DNA from: Dysgonamonadaceae bacterium
GTDB lineage: Bacteria; Bacteroidota; Bacteroidia; Bacteroidales; Azobacteroidaceae
Direction of reading: 5' to 3'
Length of the DNA: 13,709 bases
Assembly (NCBI GenBank): GCA_031255425.1
Contig: JAIRSN010000135.1
Location: 1-13,709 of the forward strand
Shown piece by piece: positions 1-6,940 of the stretch (its first letter is position 1; every line of letters begins with the position of its first letter). The translations under genes and the position numbers were made by a program. Under the pieces are notes generated by a model. That model made no database searches. It was not told where the DNA came from and saw nothing but the letters and a program-made list of their open reading frames with translations.

Positions 1-164
1 TCGGCACGTTTTCGGAAGCTTCCGCTTTCGTAAAAAAGTCTTCGGCACGTTTTCGGAAGCTTCCGCTTTCGTGAAAAAGTCTTCGGCACGTTTTCGGAAG
101 CTTCCGCTTTTGTAAAAAAGTCTTCGGCACGTTTTCGGATACTTCCGCTTTTATGAAAAAAATA
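1..164. repeat. Tandem array of four 41-bp repeats, left edge of window
   Basis: Units begin at 1, 42, 83 and 124. The first three differ by only a few bases; the fourth decays after about 150. Each unit starts TCGGCACGTTTTCGG and ends in a run of five or six A followed by GTCT. The first three contain the perfect 12-bp palindrome CGGAAGCTTCCG (13-24, 54-65, 95-106), which is broken in unit 4. Units are contiguous, so this is not a CRISPR array, and 41 is not a multiple of three, so it is not a coding repeat. The array lies downstream of the ampG-like gene and probably continues past the left edge. Confidence 0.95.
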
Positions 165-314
165 ATTACACATATTATATAAACGATAATTCTTTCAATT
201 TATTTGGTGGCAGCGGCATTTTTATATTACACCTTATATATAACATAGTATAGGAGGATACTACCCTCGCCCCTCGCGACCCGGGGCATTCGCCCTGGGG
301 AACAACACAGGGTA
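165..314. other. AT-rich intergenic stretch, no gene seen
   Basis: The part from 165 to about 255 is AT-rich with no credible coding frame. From about 261 the sequence becomes strongly C-rich on the plus strand (G-rich on the minus strand) and contains the hairpin listed separately. No consensus TAnnTTTG promoter was found on either strand. Confidence 0.6.
280..299 (-). terminator. GC-rich hairpin just downstream of ampG-like gene
   Basis: Bases 280-287 pair with 292-299 in an 8-bp stem (one G-T pair) closing a four-base loop at 288-291. In the minus-strand transcript the hairpin lies about 15 bases after the ampG-like stop codon. It is not followed by a U-run, so it may act as an RNA 3'-end stabiliser or a factor-dependent stop rather than a classical intrinsic terminator. 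An alternative pairing, CCCTG at 293-297 with CAGGG at 308-312, would compete with it. Confidence 0.4.
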
Positions 315-1595
315 TTATTCAACCCGTCCCAGGTTTTGTGGCGCATCCGGAACCCGGATCAGGCATGCCGAGAACACCGGCACAACAGAACAAACCATCA
401 CATAAATAAAAAAGTTGCGATACCCCAGTAGCTCCTGTATCCAACCCGCCGCCATGCCGGGAAGCATCATGCCAAGCGCCATCAACCCGGTGCAGATAGC
501 ATAATGCGCCGTGCTGTGTTCCCCTTCGGAATAGTACATCAGGAAAAGAATGTAGGCGGTGAACCCGAAGCCGTAGCCGAATTGCTCCAACAGGACGCAA
601 AGGTGGACGATATACCGGTTCTCCGGCAGGAAACAGGCAAGGTAGACAAAGGTGAACGACGTCAGCAACATGCTCATCATCATCGGCCAAAGCCATTTCT
701 TCAAACCGCCCCGGGCACCCAGTATGCCGCCCAGGATACCGCCCGCCGTTAACCCGGCAACACCCACGACACCGTAGATCAGACCGACCTCCTCCGTCGC
801 CAGACCCAAGCCACCCCGCTCGCGCGGGTCCAGCAGGAAAGGTTGAATCATCTTCAGCAACTGCGCCTCCGAAAAACGGTAAGTCAGCATGAAAAAAATC
901 GCGGAAGCAGCGTGCGCCTTGGTAAAGAACGACCGGAACGTCCGCCCGAATTCCCCGGAAATACGCCGGACAGAACCGCCCGCCCCGGGTTTGTCCGCCT
1001 CCGGACGGGGAAGCCCGAACCGGTGATAGAAGAAAAAAGCCAGGAACAAGCCGGCGGTCACCAGAAAAGTGATAGACCAGGCGTAGGGGATGCTCCCGGT
1101 AGACCTTTCGAGCCTTCCCGCAAGGTAAATCAGCAAACCCTGCCCCGTGATGCTGGCGATGCGGTAGAACGTACTGCGGATGCCGGCGTAAAACGACTGG
1201 TCGCCGCGGTTCAGCGCCAGCAGGTAGAAGCCGTCGGCAGCGATGTCGTGCGTCGCCGAACTGAAAGCAATCAGCCAGAAGCCGGCAAGAGTCGTTTGCA
1301 GGTAAGCGTGCGTGGGGATGCAAAAAGCAACACCGGCAAGACCGCCGCCGATCAGCAGTTCCATGCAGCAGATCCACCAGCGTTTGGTCTTCAGCAGGTC
1401 TACCAGCGGACTCCAGAACGGCTTGACGACCCAGGGCAAATACAACCAGCTTGTGTACAGGGCGATGTGCGTGTTCGACAGCCCCATGTTCTTGTACAGC
1501 GTCACCGAGAGCGTCACCACCGCGAAGTAGGGCAGCCCTTCGGCAAAATAGAGTGAAGGAATCCAGCGCCAGGGAGTTATTTTGCTTTGTTTCAT
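315..1595 (-). CDS. ampG: AmpG-like MFS permease (muropeptide-type transporter)
   Basis: A 426-residue inner-membrane protein with about twelve hydrophobic segments, the usual size for the AmpG branch of the major facilitator superfamily. E. coli AmpG imports anhydromuropeptides into the cytoplasm for cell-wall recycling. Family-like features visible here are the N-terminal FAEGLPY (residues 17-23), LPWVVKPFWSPLVD (53-66) followed by a basic loop, and HDIAADGFY (116-124). The start is the ATG at 1595, because the N-terminus MKQSKITPWRW runs directly into the first membrane segment. The gene follows the RNase R gene by 21 bases on the same strand but has its own consensus promoter, which would place transcription initiation almost on the ATG. 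Substrate is inferred from family; a close MFS relative with another substrate is possible. No beta-lactamase or ampR/ampD gene is in the window. Confidence 0.85.
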   Translation of the reverse strand: MKQSKITPWRWIPSLYFAEGLPYFAVVTLSVTLYKNMGLSNTHIALYTSWLYLPWVVKPFWSPLVDLLKTKRWWICCMELLIGGGLAGVAFCIPTHAYLQTTLAGFWLIAFSSATHDIAADGFYLLALNRGDQSFYAGIRSTFYRIASITGQGLLIYLAGRLERSTGSIPYAWSITFLVTAGLFLAFFFYHRFGLPRPEADKPGAGGSVRRISGEFGRTFRSFFTKAHAASAIFFMLTYRFSEAQLLKMIQPFLLDPRERGGLGLATEEVGLIYGVVGVAGLTAGGILGGILGARGGLKKWLWPMMMSMLLTSFTFVYLACFLPENRYIVHLCVLLEQFGYGFGFTAYILFLMYYSEGEHSTAHYAICTGLMALGMMLPGMAAGWIQELLGYRNFFIYVMVCSVVPVFSACLIRVPDAPQNLGRVE

Positions 1596-1600
1596 GCGTT

Positions 1601-1631
1601 CAAAGGTAGTCGTTTTTCAAGGAATGGCAAA
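1601..1631 (-). promoter_or_regulatory. Bacteroidota-type promoter for ampG-like gene
   Basis: Read on the minus strand, the -33 element TTTG (1631-1628) is separated by 19 bases from the -7 element TACCTTTG (1608-1601), a full match to TTTG-N19-TAnnTTTG. The -33 element lies inside the last codons of the RNase R gene. By the spacing used elsewhere in this window, transcription would start near 1597, leaving a leader of only a few bases before the ATG at 1595. Confidence 0.75.
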
Positions 1632-3821
1632 ATCAATCAGCCCGCGCCGCACATCGACCGAAACCAGCCGGACGCTGAGTTTGTCGCCGATTTTGTAGGC
1701 GCTCTTTTTGTTTTTCCCCCGGATCGTATACGATTGCGGGTCGAGCCGGTAGCGGTCGTCCAACAGCGACTGCAACAGGATGCGTCCCTGAATGCCGAAC
1801 TCAAGCAACCCGATCAGCAAGCCGGCTTCCGTCAGCCCGATAATCGTACCCTCGAAAGCCTGCCCGATTTTGTAACGCAGAAACTCCGCGCATTTTTGCC
1901 GGTCGACATACCGTTCGATCTGCTTCGCCTGCTGGTGCATCCGGTTCAGGTGTTTGCACGCCGCCTCGAAGTCCGGCGCGCCGATCCACTCGGAAGCGTC
2001 AATCAGTTCGCGGCAGAGGATGCGATGCACCATAATATCCGCGTAACGCCGGATGGGCGAGGTGAAATGCGTATAGTGCCGGAGCGCCAGCGCAAAATGC
2101 CGGCGCGGCACCGGGCTATATTTCCCCTGCGCCATCGAACGGATGGTCAGGTAGGTGAAAAGGTATTCCTCCCGCCGGTTCCTCGCCTGCGACAGGAAGC
2201 CGGATATGTTTTTGGAAATGGCATAGTTGCTGTTCCCCATCGTATCGTTTTGCTCCCGGTATTCGAACCCGTGGTTCATCGCCACGCGGCACAAATCCCG
2301 GAAGAAGCTGATCCTGGGCGCCCCGTGCGAACGGTAGATGCAAGGGATATACCGCTGGGCAGCCATTTCGGCTACGTGCCGGTTCGCCAGCAACATAAAC
2401 TCCTCGATCAGCCGCATCGACTCGATTCTTTGGTAAGGTTTCACGCCGACCACCTTTCCCTTTTGGTCCCATACGAAAGCCGGTTTCAGCCGGTCTTCGA
2501 AGGTGATGGCACCGTTGTCGAACCGGCGCTCGCGCAACCTCCGGGACAGGTCGAACAGGATGCCCAGCGCCCGGGAAAACGGTTCGTCCTTCGGGTGGCT
2601 GATCAACTGTTGCGCTTCGGGATAAGAGAATTGCCGCTGCGAACGGATCACCGTCTTGGCGATTCTGCGGCCGACCACCTTCGCCCGGCTGTCGATCTCG
2701 AAAAGGACGGAAAAAGCGAGTTTGTCGTGCCCGGCAAAGAGCGAACAGCCGTACGTGAGCGGATTGGGAAACATCGGCAGGGTGCGGTCGGCAAGGTAGA
2801 CCGACTGGCTGCGTTCGTAAGCCAGCTTGTCCAGCAGGGAACCGGGCTTTACGTAGTGGCTTATATCGGCGATATGCACGCCGACCTCGTAGTTGCCGTT
2901 TTCCATCTCCCGGAACGAGAGCGCGTCGTCGATGTCCCTGGTCTCCTCCGGGTCGACGGTGAACGTCAGCACCCCGCGCAGGTCCAGCCGTTTCGCGATT
3001 TCTTCTTCCGTGAGGCGGAAGTCGACCGCAGCGGCGGCGGCTTCTTCCTCCGGCGAGAAGTCGGCGGAAAAGCCCCTGGAATAGAGTTGGGAAACCGTCT
3101 TTACCTGTCCTATATGAGCGTCGCCCAATACTTTGACCACCTTCCCCGTGATTCGCCGGGCATTCTTTTGCCGGCGGTAATCGAATTGCACCACGACGCT
3201 GTCGCCGCTCCGGGCTTGCTTCGTATGCTTCAACGGGATTTCAATATCGCAGAAAAGTTCCTGCCGGAGCGGTGTGAAATACGCCTTCTGTTCCAGCACT
3301 TCGAGCGTCCCCACCAGGTTGCGTTCGGAGAAGTTGAGAATACGCAATACTTTGGCTTCCAGGTAATGCGGTGTTACTTGGATCGTATCTACCAAGACGG
3401 TATCTCCATGAGATGCGCTTCGTAAATTATGGGGCATGATGCGAATCGGCCGCTTGTAACTGGAAATCAGCAGGGGGGCTTTCGGCGACGACAAATCGAC
3501 CATTCCCGTAAAACGGCAATGGCTGCGCAGGCGGAATTTTCCCGGATACGCCTGTTCCACCTTTCCCTTCCGGATCAGGCGGCGCAAGGCTTCATCCATA
3601 ATACACTGTCCGTCAATATCGGTGATTCCTATGTTGCGGGCCAGCTCGTAAAGCGAGAACAGGCGGTAGGTTCCGATCTCGAAGACCCGTTCCAACCGGT
3701 TCGCAACAAGGTAGCGAAGCGGAAGCCGGAACAAGGCCTTTTTCCACCGGGGATACGACGAATAGGTAAATGCTGACAAACGGCTGAAACAAACATGATG
3801 TATCATTTTTGTAATTCTCAT
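1617..3821 (-). CDS. rnr: Ribonuclease R family 3'-5' exoribonuclease, divergent
   Basis: A 734-residue RNB-family exoribonuclease. Family members degrade structured RNA 3' to 5' in the cytoplasm. An N-terminal winged-helix-like segment (about 40-100) is followed by cold-shock/OB-type regions (about 100-240). The RNB catalytic domain has the metal-binding cluster TVDPEETRDIDDAL (287-300; Asp290, 296, 298, 299) and FTSPIRRYADIMVHR (586-600). A C-terminal S1-like domain (about 640-734) ends at the stop without the lysine-rich tail many RNase R proteins carry. Compared with my memory of typical Bacteroidota RNase R it lacks the Lys-rich N-terminus and differs around 497-560, so it may be a second, divergent paralogue. 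The ATG at 3821 is the longest option; the ATG at 3806 is also possible. The gene follows the SpoIID-like gene by 86 bases, with no good promoter seen in that gap. Confidence 0.88.
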   Translation of the reverse strand: MRITKMIHHVCFSRLSAFTYSSYPRWKKALFRLPLRYLVANRLERVFEIGTYRLFSLYELARNIGITDIDGQCIMDEALRRLIRKGKVEQAYPGKFRLRSHCRFTGMVDLSSPKAPLLISSYKRPIRIMPHNLRSASHGDTVLVDTIQVTPHYLEAKVLRILNFSERNLVGTLEVLEQKAYFTPLRQELFCDIEIPLKHTKQARSGDSVVVQFDYRRQKNARRITGKVVKVLGDAHIGQVKTVSQLYSRGFSADFSPEEEAAAAAVDFRLTEEEIAKRLDLRGVLTFTVDPEETRDIDDALSFREMENGNYEVGVHIADISHYVKPGSLLDKLAYERSQSVYLADRTLPMFPNPLTYGCSLFAGHDKLAFSVLFEIDSRAKVVGRRIAKTVIRSQRQFSYPEAQQLISHPKDEPFSRALGILFDLSRRLRERRFDNGAITFEDRLKPAFVWDQKGKVVGVKPYQRIESMRLIEEFMLLANRHVAEMAAQRYIPCIYRSHGAPRISFFRDLCRVAMNHGFEYREQNDTMGNSNYAISKNISGFLSQARNRREEYLFTYLTIRSMAQGKYSPVPRRHFALALRHYTHFTSPIRRYADIMVHRILCRELIDASEWIGAPDFEAACKHLNRMHQQAKQIERYVDRQKCAEFLRYKIGQAFEGTIIGLTEAGLLIGLLEFGIQGRILLQSLLDDRYRLDPQSYTIRGKNKKSAYKIGDKLSVRLVSVDVRRGLIDFAIP

Positions 3822-3907
3822 CGTTTCGACACTTTTTGAGAATATTCAATAAATCAACACAACGTGTTTTAATCAACTATTCAGGTAATGATGATCAAGG
3901 ATAATTC

Positions 3908-4999
3908 TTAATACGCTTTCTTTCTGTTTGCAGCCGGGAAATAGTGGCTCAATATTTCCGTGTAGGTGTACCCTTTTTCTGCCATCACGGCAGCTCCTAT
4001 CTGGCACAGTCCCACGCCGTGTCCCCAACCCTTTCCGTTCAGTATGAATTTGTCCGGTTCCTTCGTTACTTCAAACGCCGAACTGTACAAATGCGTTTCG
4101 GATAAGACGTTGCGGATAAACAATTCTTTCCCGATGATCCGCGACTGTTTGCTTCCAACCACTTTCAACCGGAAGATTCTTCCCGACGCGCCTCTTTCTA
4201 CCGGAACCAGGCCGGTGATTGTCCCGAAGTCCCACCCGGATTTTCTCCGGACAAGTTCGCTCAGGGTTTCCCGGTCGTACTCGACTGTCCAGCGGTAAAA
4301 ATCGCGGGTTTCCAGATCGTACGGATTCAGTACCTGGCGCAATACCTGGGGGTCGTCCGTGTGGCAGAAAGGATCCGCCACGCTGGTTAAGTAGGGATGA
4401 GGAACCGGTTCCCAACAGTTTTCGAATCGCTCGGTCGCACCGCCGCAACACTTCGAGAAACGCGTATCGCACACTTTGCCGTCGTAAAAAAGCACTTCGC
4501 CGAAAGTCGATTCGACCGCTTCTTTTACTTCGGGCGTCGATGCCCGCGTGATTCCCTGGTAGCGTTGGCAATGGTCGTCGGCACACACATCAAAAAGGGT
4601 GTGGTCTTCCCGGTCGTACCAGCGGACGGACTCTTCCGGCGTTTCCGTGACGGAGGCATACCGTTCGCCCCGGGAGGCTTTCTCTTGCTGTGCCAGCAAC
4701 CAACTGCGGGAGATAACCGCATGTGCTTTCAGTAATTCGATAGAACTTGTCGCCCGCATTTCCGAAGAGATGACGCTTGTCAGGTAGTCTTCGACAGGAA
4801 TAATATTGATCGCGGTGAGGTTGTTTCCATCCCGGATGATATTCAGTTCGCCTTGAAACTCCTGGTCTTCTTTTTGCTCCCAATGAAAGCCGATGCCGAT
4901 GGGCACCTCTTTGAGGATAAAGGAAGCATGAGCCGGATGATTTACTACATGGATTTCGCCGGCAGACATGATACCGACTTTTATTAACGGCTGTGTCAT
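3908..4999 (-). CDS. SpoIID/LytB domain protein (putative peptidoglycan lytic enzyme)
   Basis: A 363-residue protein of the SpoIID/LytB family. In spore formers SpoIID is a lytic transglycosylase acting on glycan strands stripped of stem peptides; in non-sporulating Bacteroidota the role is not well defined. The family core is clear: PVEDYLTSVISSEM (68-81, with Glu80 at the catalytic acid position), then LLKAHAVISRSW (89-100), and the C-terminal GWGHGVGLCQIGA (324-336). The middle is Cys-rich (139, 144, 177, 184, 185, 195, 212), and C. difficile SpoIID is reported to bind zinc, so metal binding is possible. No signal peptide or membrane segment is seen after the chosen ATG (4999), odd for a wall enzyme. 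A 70-codon ORF ends three bases upstream of this start. Confidence 0.82.
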   Translation of the reverse strand: MTQPLIKVGIMSAGEIHVVNHPAHASFILKEVPIGIGFHWEQKEDQEFQGELNIIRDGNNLTAINIIPVEDYLTSVISSEMRATSSIELLKAHAVISRSWLLAQQEKASRGERYASVTETPEESVRWYDREDHTLFDVCADDHCQRYQGITRASTPEVKEAVESTFGEVLFYDGKVCDTRFSKCCGGATERFENCWEPVPHPYLTSVADPFCHTDDPQVLRQVLNPYDLETRDFYRWTVEYDRETLSELVRRKSGWDFGTITGLVPVERGASGRIFRLKVVGSKQSRIIGKELFIRNVLSETHLYSSAFEVTKEPDKFILNGKGWGHGVGLCQIGAAVMAEKGYTYTEILSHYFPAANRKKAY

Positions 5000-5002
5000 C
5001 GT

Positions 5003-5215
5003 TCAGGGTCTGTGGTGAAAGAACAACGGTGACCAACTTTCCCTGCACACAAGCCACGAGGCTTTGGCTTTGGAAGAACGAATACGCTTGGGATTAAACC
5101 TGACTTTTGTTTCAAAGTCCGCTGAAGGAATGCCTTTTTCCGGCATCCGGTTAAACGCTGCATGGCTCCGGCGGCAAAGCCATCCATGCTTTTCTTTCTC
5201 AAAAAAATTTCTCAT
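5003..5215 (-). other. Unassigned 70-codon ORF in leader of SpoIID-like gene
   Basis: An ATG at 5215 opens 70 codons ending in TGA at 5003-5005, three bases before the SpoIID-like ATG. It starts about 30-40 bases downstream of a TATATTTG -7 element, so it would lie in the leader of that mRNA. The product would be basic and aromatic-rich, with Cys but no signal peptide or recognised domain. The DNA contains small inverted repeats (ATGCC at 5131-5135 with GGCAT at 5143-5147; GCATGG at 5159-5164 with CCATGC at 5184-5189), and the opposite strand is also open from 5064. These fit a structured leader or a dispersed non-coding repeat better than a proven gene. I do not recognise the protein. Confidence 0.3.
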
Positions 5216-5251
5216 TGTTTATAAATTATTAGGGTTTTTAAATCTAACGCA

Positions 5252-5259
5252 CAAATATA
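5252..5259 (-). promoter_or_regulatory. Candidate -7 element for SpoIID-like gene
   Basis: On the minus strand the octamer TATATTTG fits TAnnTTTG exactly. No TTTG lies at the expected 19-21 base spacing upstream, so only the -7 part is supported. Use of this site gives a leader of about 250 bases before the SpoIID-like ATG. Confidence 0.45.
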
Positions 5260-5262
5260 AGC

Positions 5263-5284
5263 AAAAAATGCAAATTATGCTTTT
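5263..5284 (-). terminator. Weak AT-rich hairpin with U-run after cdaA
   Basis: Downstream of the cdaA stop, the minus strand reads AAAAGCA, a five-base loop, then TGC, a bulged A and TTTTTT. The roughly 7-bp stem is AT-rich, so termination would be weak. It separates cdaA from the candidate promoter at 5252-5259. Confidence 0.3.
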
Positions 5285-5311
5285 ATAAACAGGTTGTATT
5301 TGTCAATCGGA

Positions 5312-6082
5312 TTACGCTTCTTTTGCGATCAGGATCTTTTGCAGTTCTTCGGCGGATATATTCGCATACAGTTTGGAATGATGCGCCAGGGATATTTTCC
5401 CTGTTTCTTCGGAAACGATAATGATTTTGGCGTCTGTTTCTTCGGACAATCCCAGGGCGGAACGGTGGCGCAGCCCGTACCGTTTCGGAATATCGTGCTT
5501 CTGCGACACGGGAAGGATGCAGGCGGCTGCGATGATTTTCTTTCCGACAATGATCATGGCGCCGTCGTGTAAGGGGCTGTTTTTGAAAAAGATATTTTCG
5601 ATCAGGCGGGTACTGATATTCGCCTGGATCTTTTCGCCGGTTTCTATGAATTTGTCTAAGGAAATATTCTGCTGGATGGCGATCAGTGCGCCTTCTTTCC
5701 TTTTCGCCATATCCATCGACGCCATCACAATCGGCATGATATACGAAATGTCGTCGTCGGTGTTGCCATCCTTGGGCTTAAGCATTTTCAGGATGGCTTT
5801 GATGCCTTTGTTGGAGCCGAGCGCCTGGAGAAATTCGCGTATCTCTTTCTGGAAAACAATGACCAGCAGGATAAAACCGACATTGATAAACTTGTCCAGA
5901 ATCGTACCCATCAACCGCATCTCGAATATTTTGGAAATCAATATCCAGAGGGCGATAAAAGCGAGGACGCCCAGAAAGATGGTGGTCGTTCCCGTTTTTT
6001 TCATGATAAGATACGTTTCATAAAGAAAAAAGGCAACGATAAGAATGTCGATAATGTCTTTTACGCCGAAATGAATGATCAT
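5312..6082 (-). CDS. cdaA: Membrane diadenylate cyclase CdaA (c-di-AMP synthase)
   Basis: A 256-residue DisA_N-family protein that condenses two ATP into cyclic di-AMP, a messenger controlling potassium, osmolyte balance and cell-wall homeostasis. Three N-terminal membrane segments (about 10-28, 34-52, 62-78) place the catalytic domain in the cytoplasm. The active-site motifs are intact: DGA at 173-175 in LHDGAMII and RHR at 205-207 in GLRHRSALGL. The ATG at 6080-6082 overlaps the folP stop codon in an ATGA arrangement, which supports translational coupling and rules out a much longer frame continuing upstream through folP. The regulator CdaR, often adjacent in Firmicutes, is absent here. An orphan DisA_N protein with altered activity is unlikely given the intact motifs. 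Confidence 0.92.
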   Translation of the reverse strand: MIIHFGVKDIIDILIVAFFLYETYLIMKKTGTTTIFLGVLAFIALWILISKIFEMRLMGTILDKFINVGFILLVIVFQKEIREFLQALGSNKGIKAILKMLKPKDGNTDDDISYIMPIVMASMDMAKRKEGALIAIQQNISLDKFIETGEKIQANISTRLIENIFFKNSPLHDGAMIIVGKKIIAAACILPVSQKHDIPKRYGLRHRSALGLSEETDAKIIIVSEETGKISLAHHSKLYANISAEELQKILIAKEA

Positions 6083-6918
6083 GGAGAATGGCTGGTTTTT
6101 ATTTTGTTGTACAATTGCACGGTCTGAACCGCTTCTTTTACGTCGTGAACCCGGATGATGTTCGCTCCTTTTGTCAGGGCGAACATATTCAATGCCGTTG
6201 TTCCGTTCAATGCTTCTTCGGCGGCGACTCCGGTCACTTCGCGGATCATCGTCTTCCGGGAGAACCCGACCAGAAGCGGACATTCGAAAACGGCGAACTG
6301 GTCTAATTTTGCCAGGACTTCGTAGTTCTGCCCGGTTGTTTTGCTGAAGCCGAATCCGGGGTCGATCCAGATGTCGTTGACTCCCTTTTGGTTCAGCCGG
6401 GTGACTTTCTTCGCGAAATACAAAAGAATCTCCGGCATCAGGCGGTCGTACCGGACTTCTTCCATCATGGTTTGCGGCGTCCCGCGCATGTGCATCATCA
6501 GGTAGGGGACTTGTAGCGCTGCGACGGCATCGAACATTCCGGCGTCCAATTCGCCGGCTGAAATATCGTTGATAATCGCGGCGCCGAACCGTTCCACACA
6601 TTCCCGTGCGATGTTTGCGCGGAAAGTGTCTATCGAAACGATGGCTTGGGGCGCTTCCCGGAACAGGATTTTCAGTCCGGTACGCAAGCGTTCCATTTCT
6701 TCTTCTTCGCTTACGTACCGGGCATTGGGACGGGAAGAATAGCCGCCAACGTCAATCAGGTCGGCGCCTTCTTCCATCAGTTGTACGACTCGTTCCGCTA
6801 TTTCCGTTTCGGTTTGTTTGCGGCTTCCCTGAAAGAAGGAATCGGGCGTAATGTTCAGGATTCCCATCACTTTGGGGGAATCGAAACTCATCAACTCGCC
6901 TTTTATATTCGTTGTCAT
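6079..6918 (-). CDS. folP: Dihydropteroate synthase
   Basis: A 279-residue cytoplasmic enzyme that joins p-aminobenzoate to hydroxymethyl-dihydropterin pyrophosphate in folate synthesis; it is the sulfonamide target. Conserved segments appear in order: MGILNITPDSF (18-28), DVGGYSSRP (57-65), SIDT (95-98), ND (117-118), DPGFGFSKT (186-194), GFSRK (218-222) and RVHD (256-259). I chose the ATG at 6918 because about 18 residues before MGILN is usual for the family. A longer frame from 6984 would overlap the end of aqpZ by 44 bases, and an internal ATG at 6891 is a weaker option. The gene begins 22 bases after aqpZ and ends in an ATGA overlap with cdaA, so the three are probably co-transcribed. 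Confidence 0.95.
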   Translation of the reverse strand: MTTNIKGELMSFDSPKVMGILNITPDSFFQGSRKQTETEIAERVVQLMEEGADLIDVGGYSSRPNARYVSEEEEMERLRTGLKILFREAPQAIVSIDTFRANIARECVERFGAAIINDISAGELDAGMFDAVAALQVPYLMMHMRGTPQTMMEEVRYDRLMPEILLYFAKKVTRLNQKGVNDIWIDPGFGFSKTTGQNYEVLAKLDQFAVFECPLLVGFSRKTMIREVTGVAAEEALNGTTALNMFALTKGANIIRVHDVKEAVQTVQLYNKIKTSHSP

Positions 6919-6940
6919 CCCGCCTGAATCTTCGAATGGT

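Noticed and set aside
1..164. Possible CRISPR array
   Set aside because: Repeats are contiguous with no spacers, and no cas gene is present. The same holds for 13344-13574.
843..1556. 237-codon plus-strand frame opposite the ampG-like gene
   Set aside because: It is complementary to a clear twelve-helix membrane protein, and its product is low-complexity and charged.
1587..3425. 612-codon plus-strand open frame opposite rnr
   Set aside because: It mirrors the RNase R gene, whose RNB motifs are unambiguous on the minus strand. The plus-strand product has no recognisable domain and reflects GC-rich codon positions.
3822..3907. Promoter or riboswitch between the SpoIID-like gene and rnr
   Set aside because: The best -7 match (TATCCTTG, 3896-3903) has a mismatch and no -33 element. 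Only a small AACAC/GTGTT hairpin (3856-3868) is visible, and no riboswitch fold was recognised.
6083..6601. Upstream extension of cdaA to 6601
   Set aside because: The extension overlaps nearly all of the folP 3' half out of frame and has no conserved sequence. The ATG at 6082 gives the normal CdaA N-terminus.
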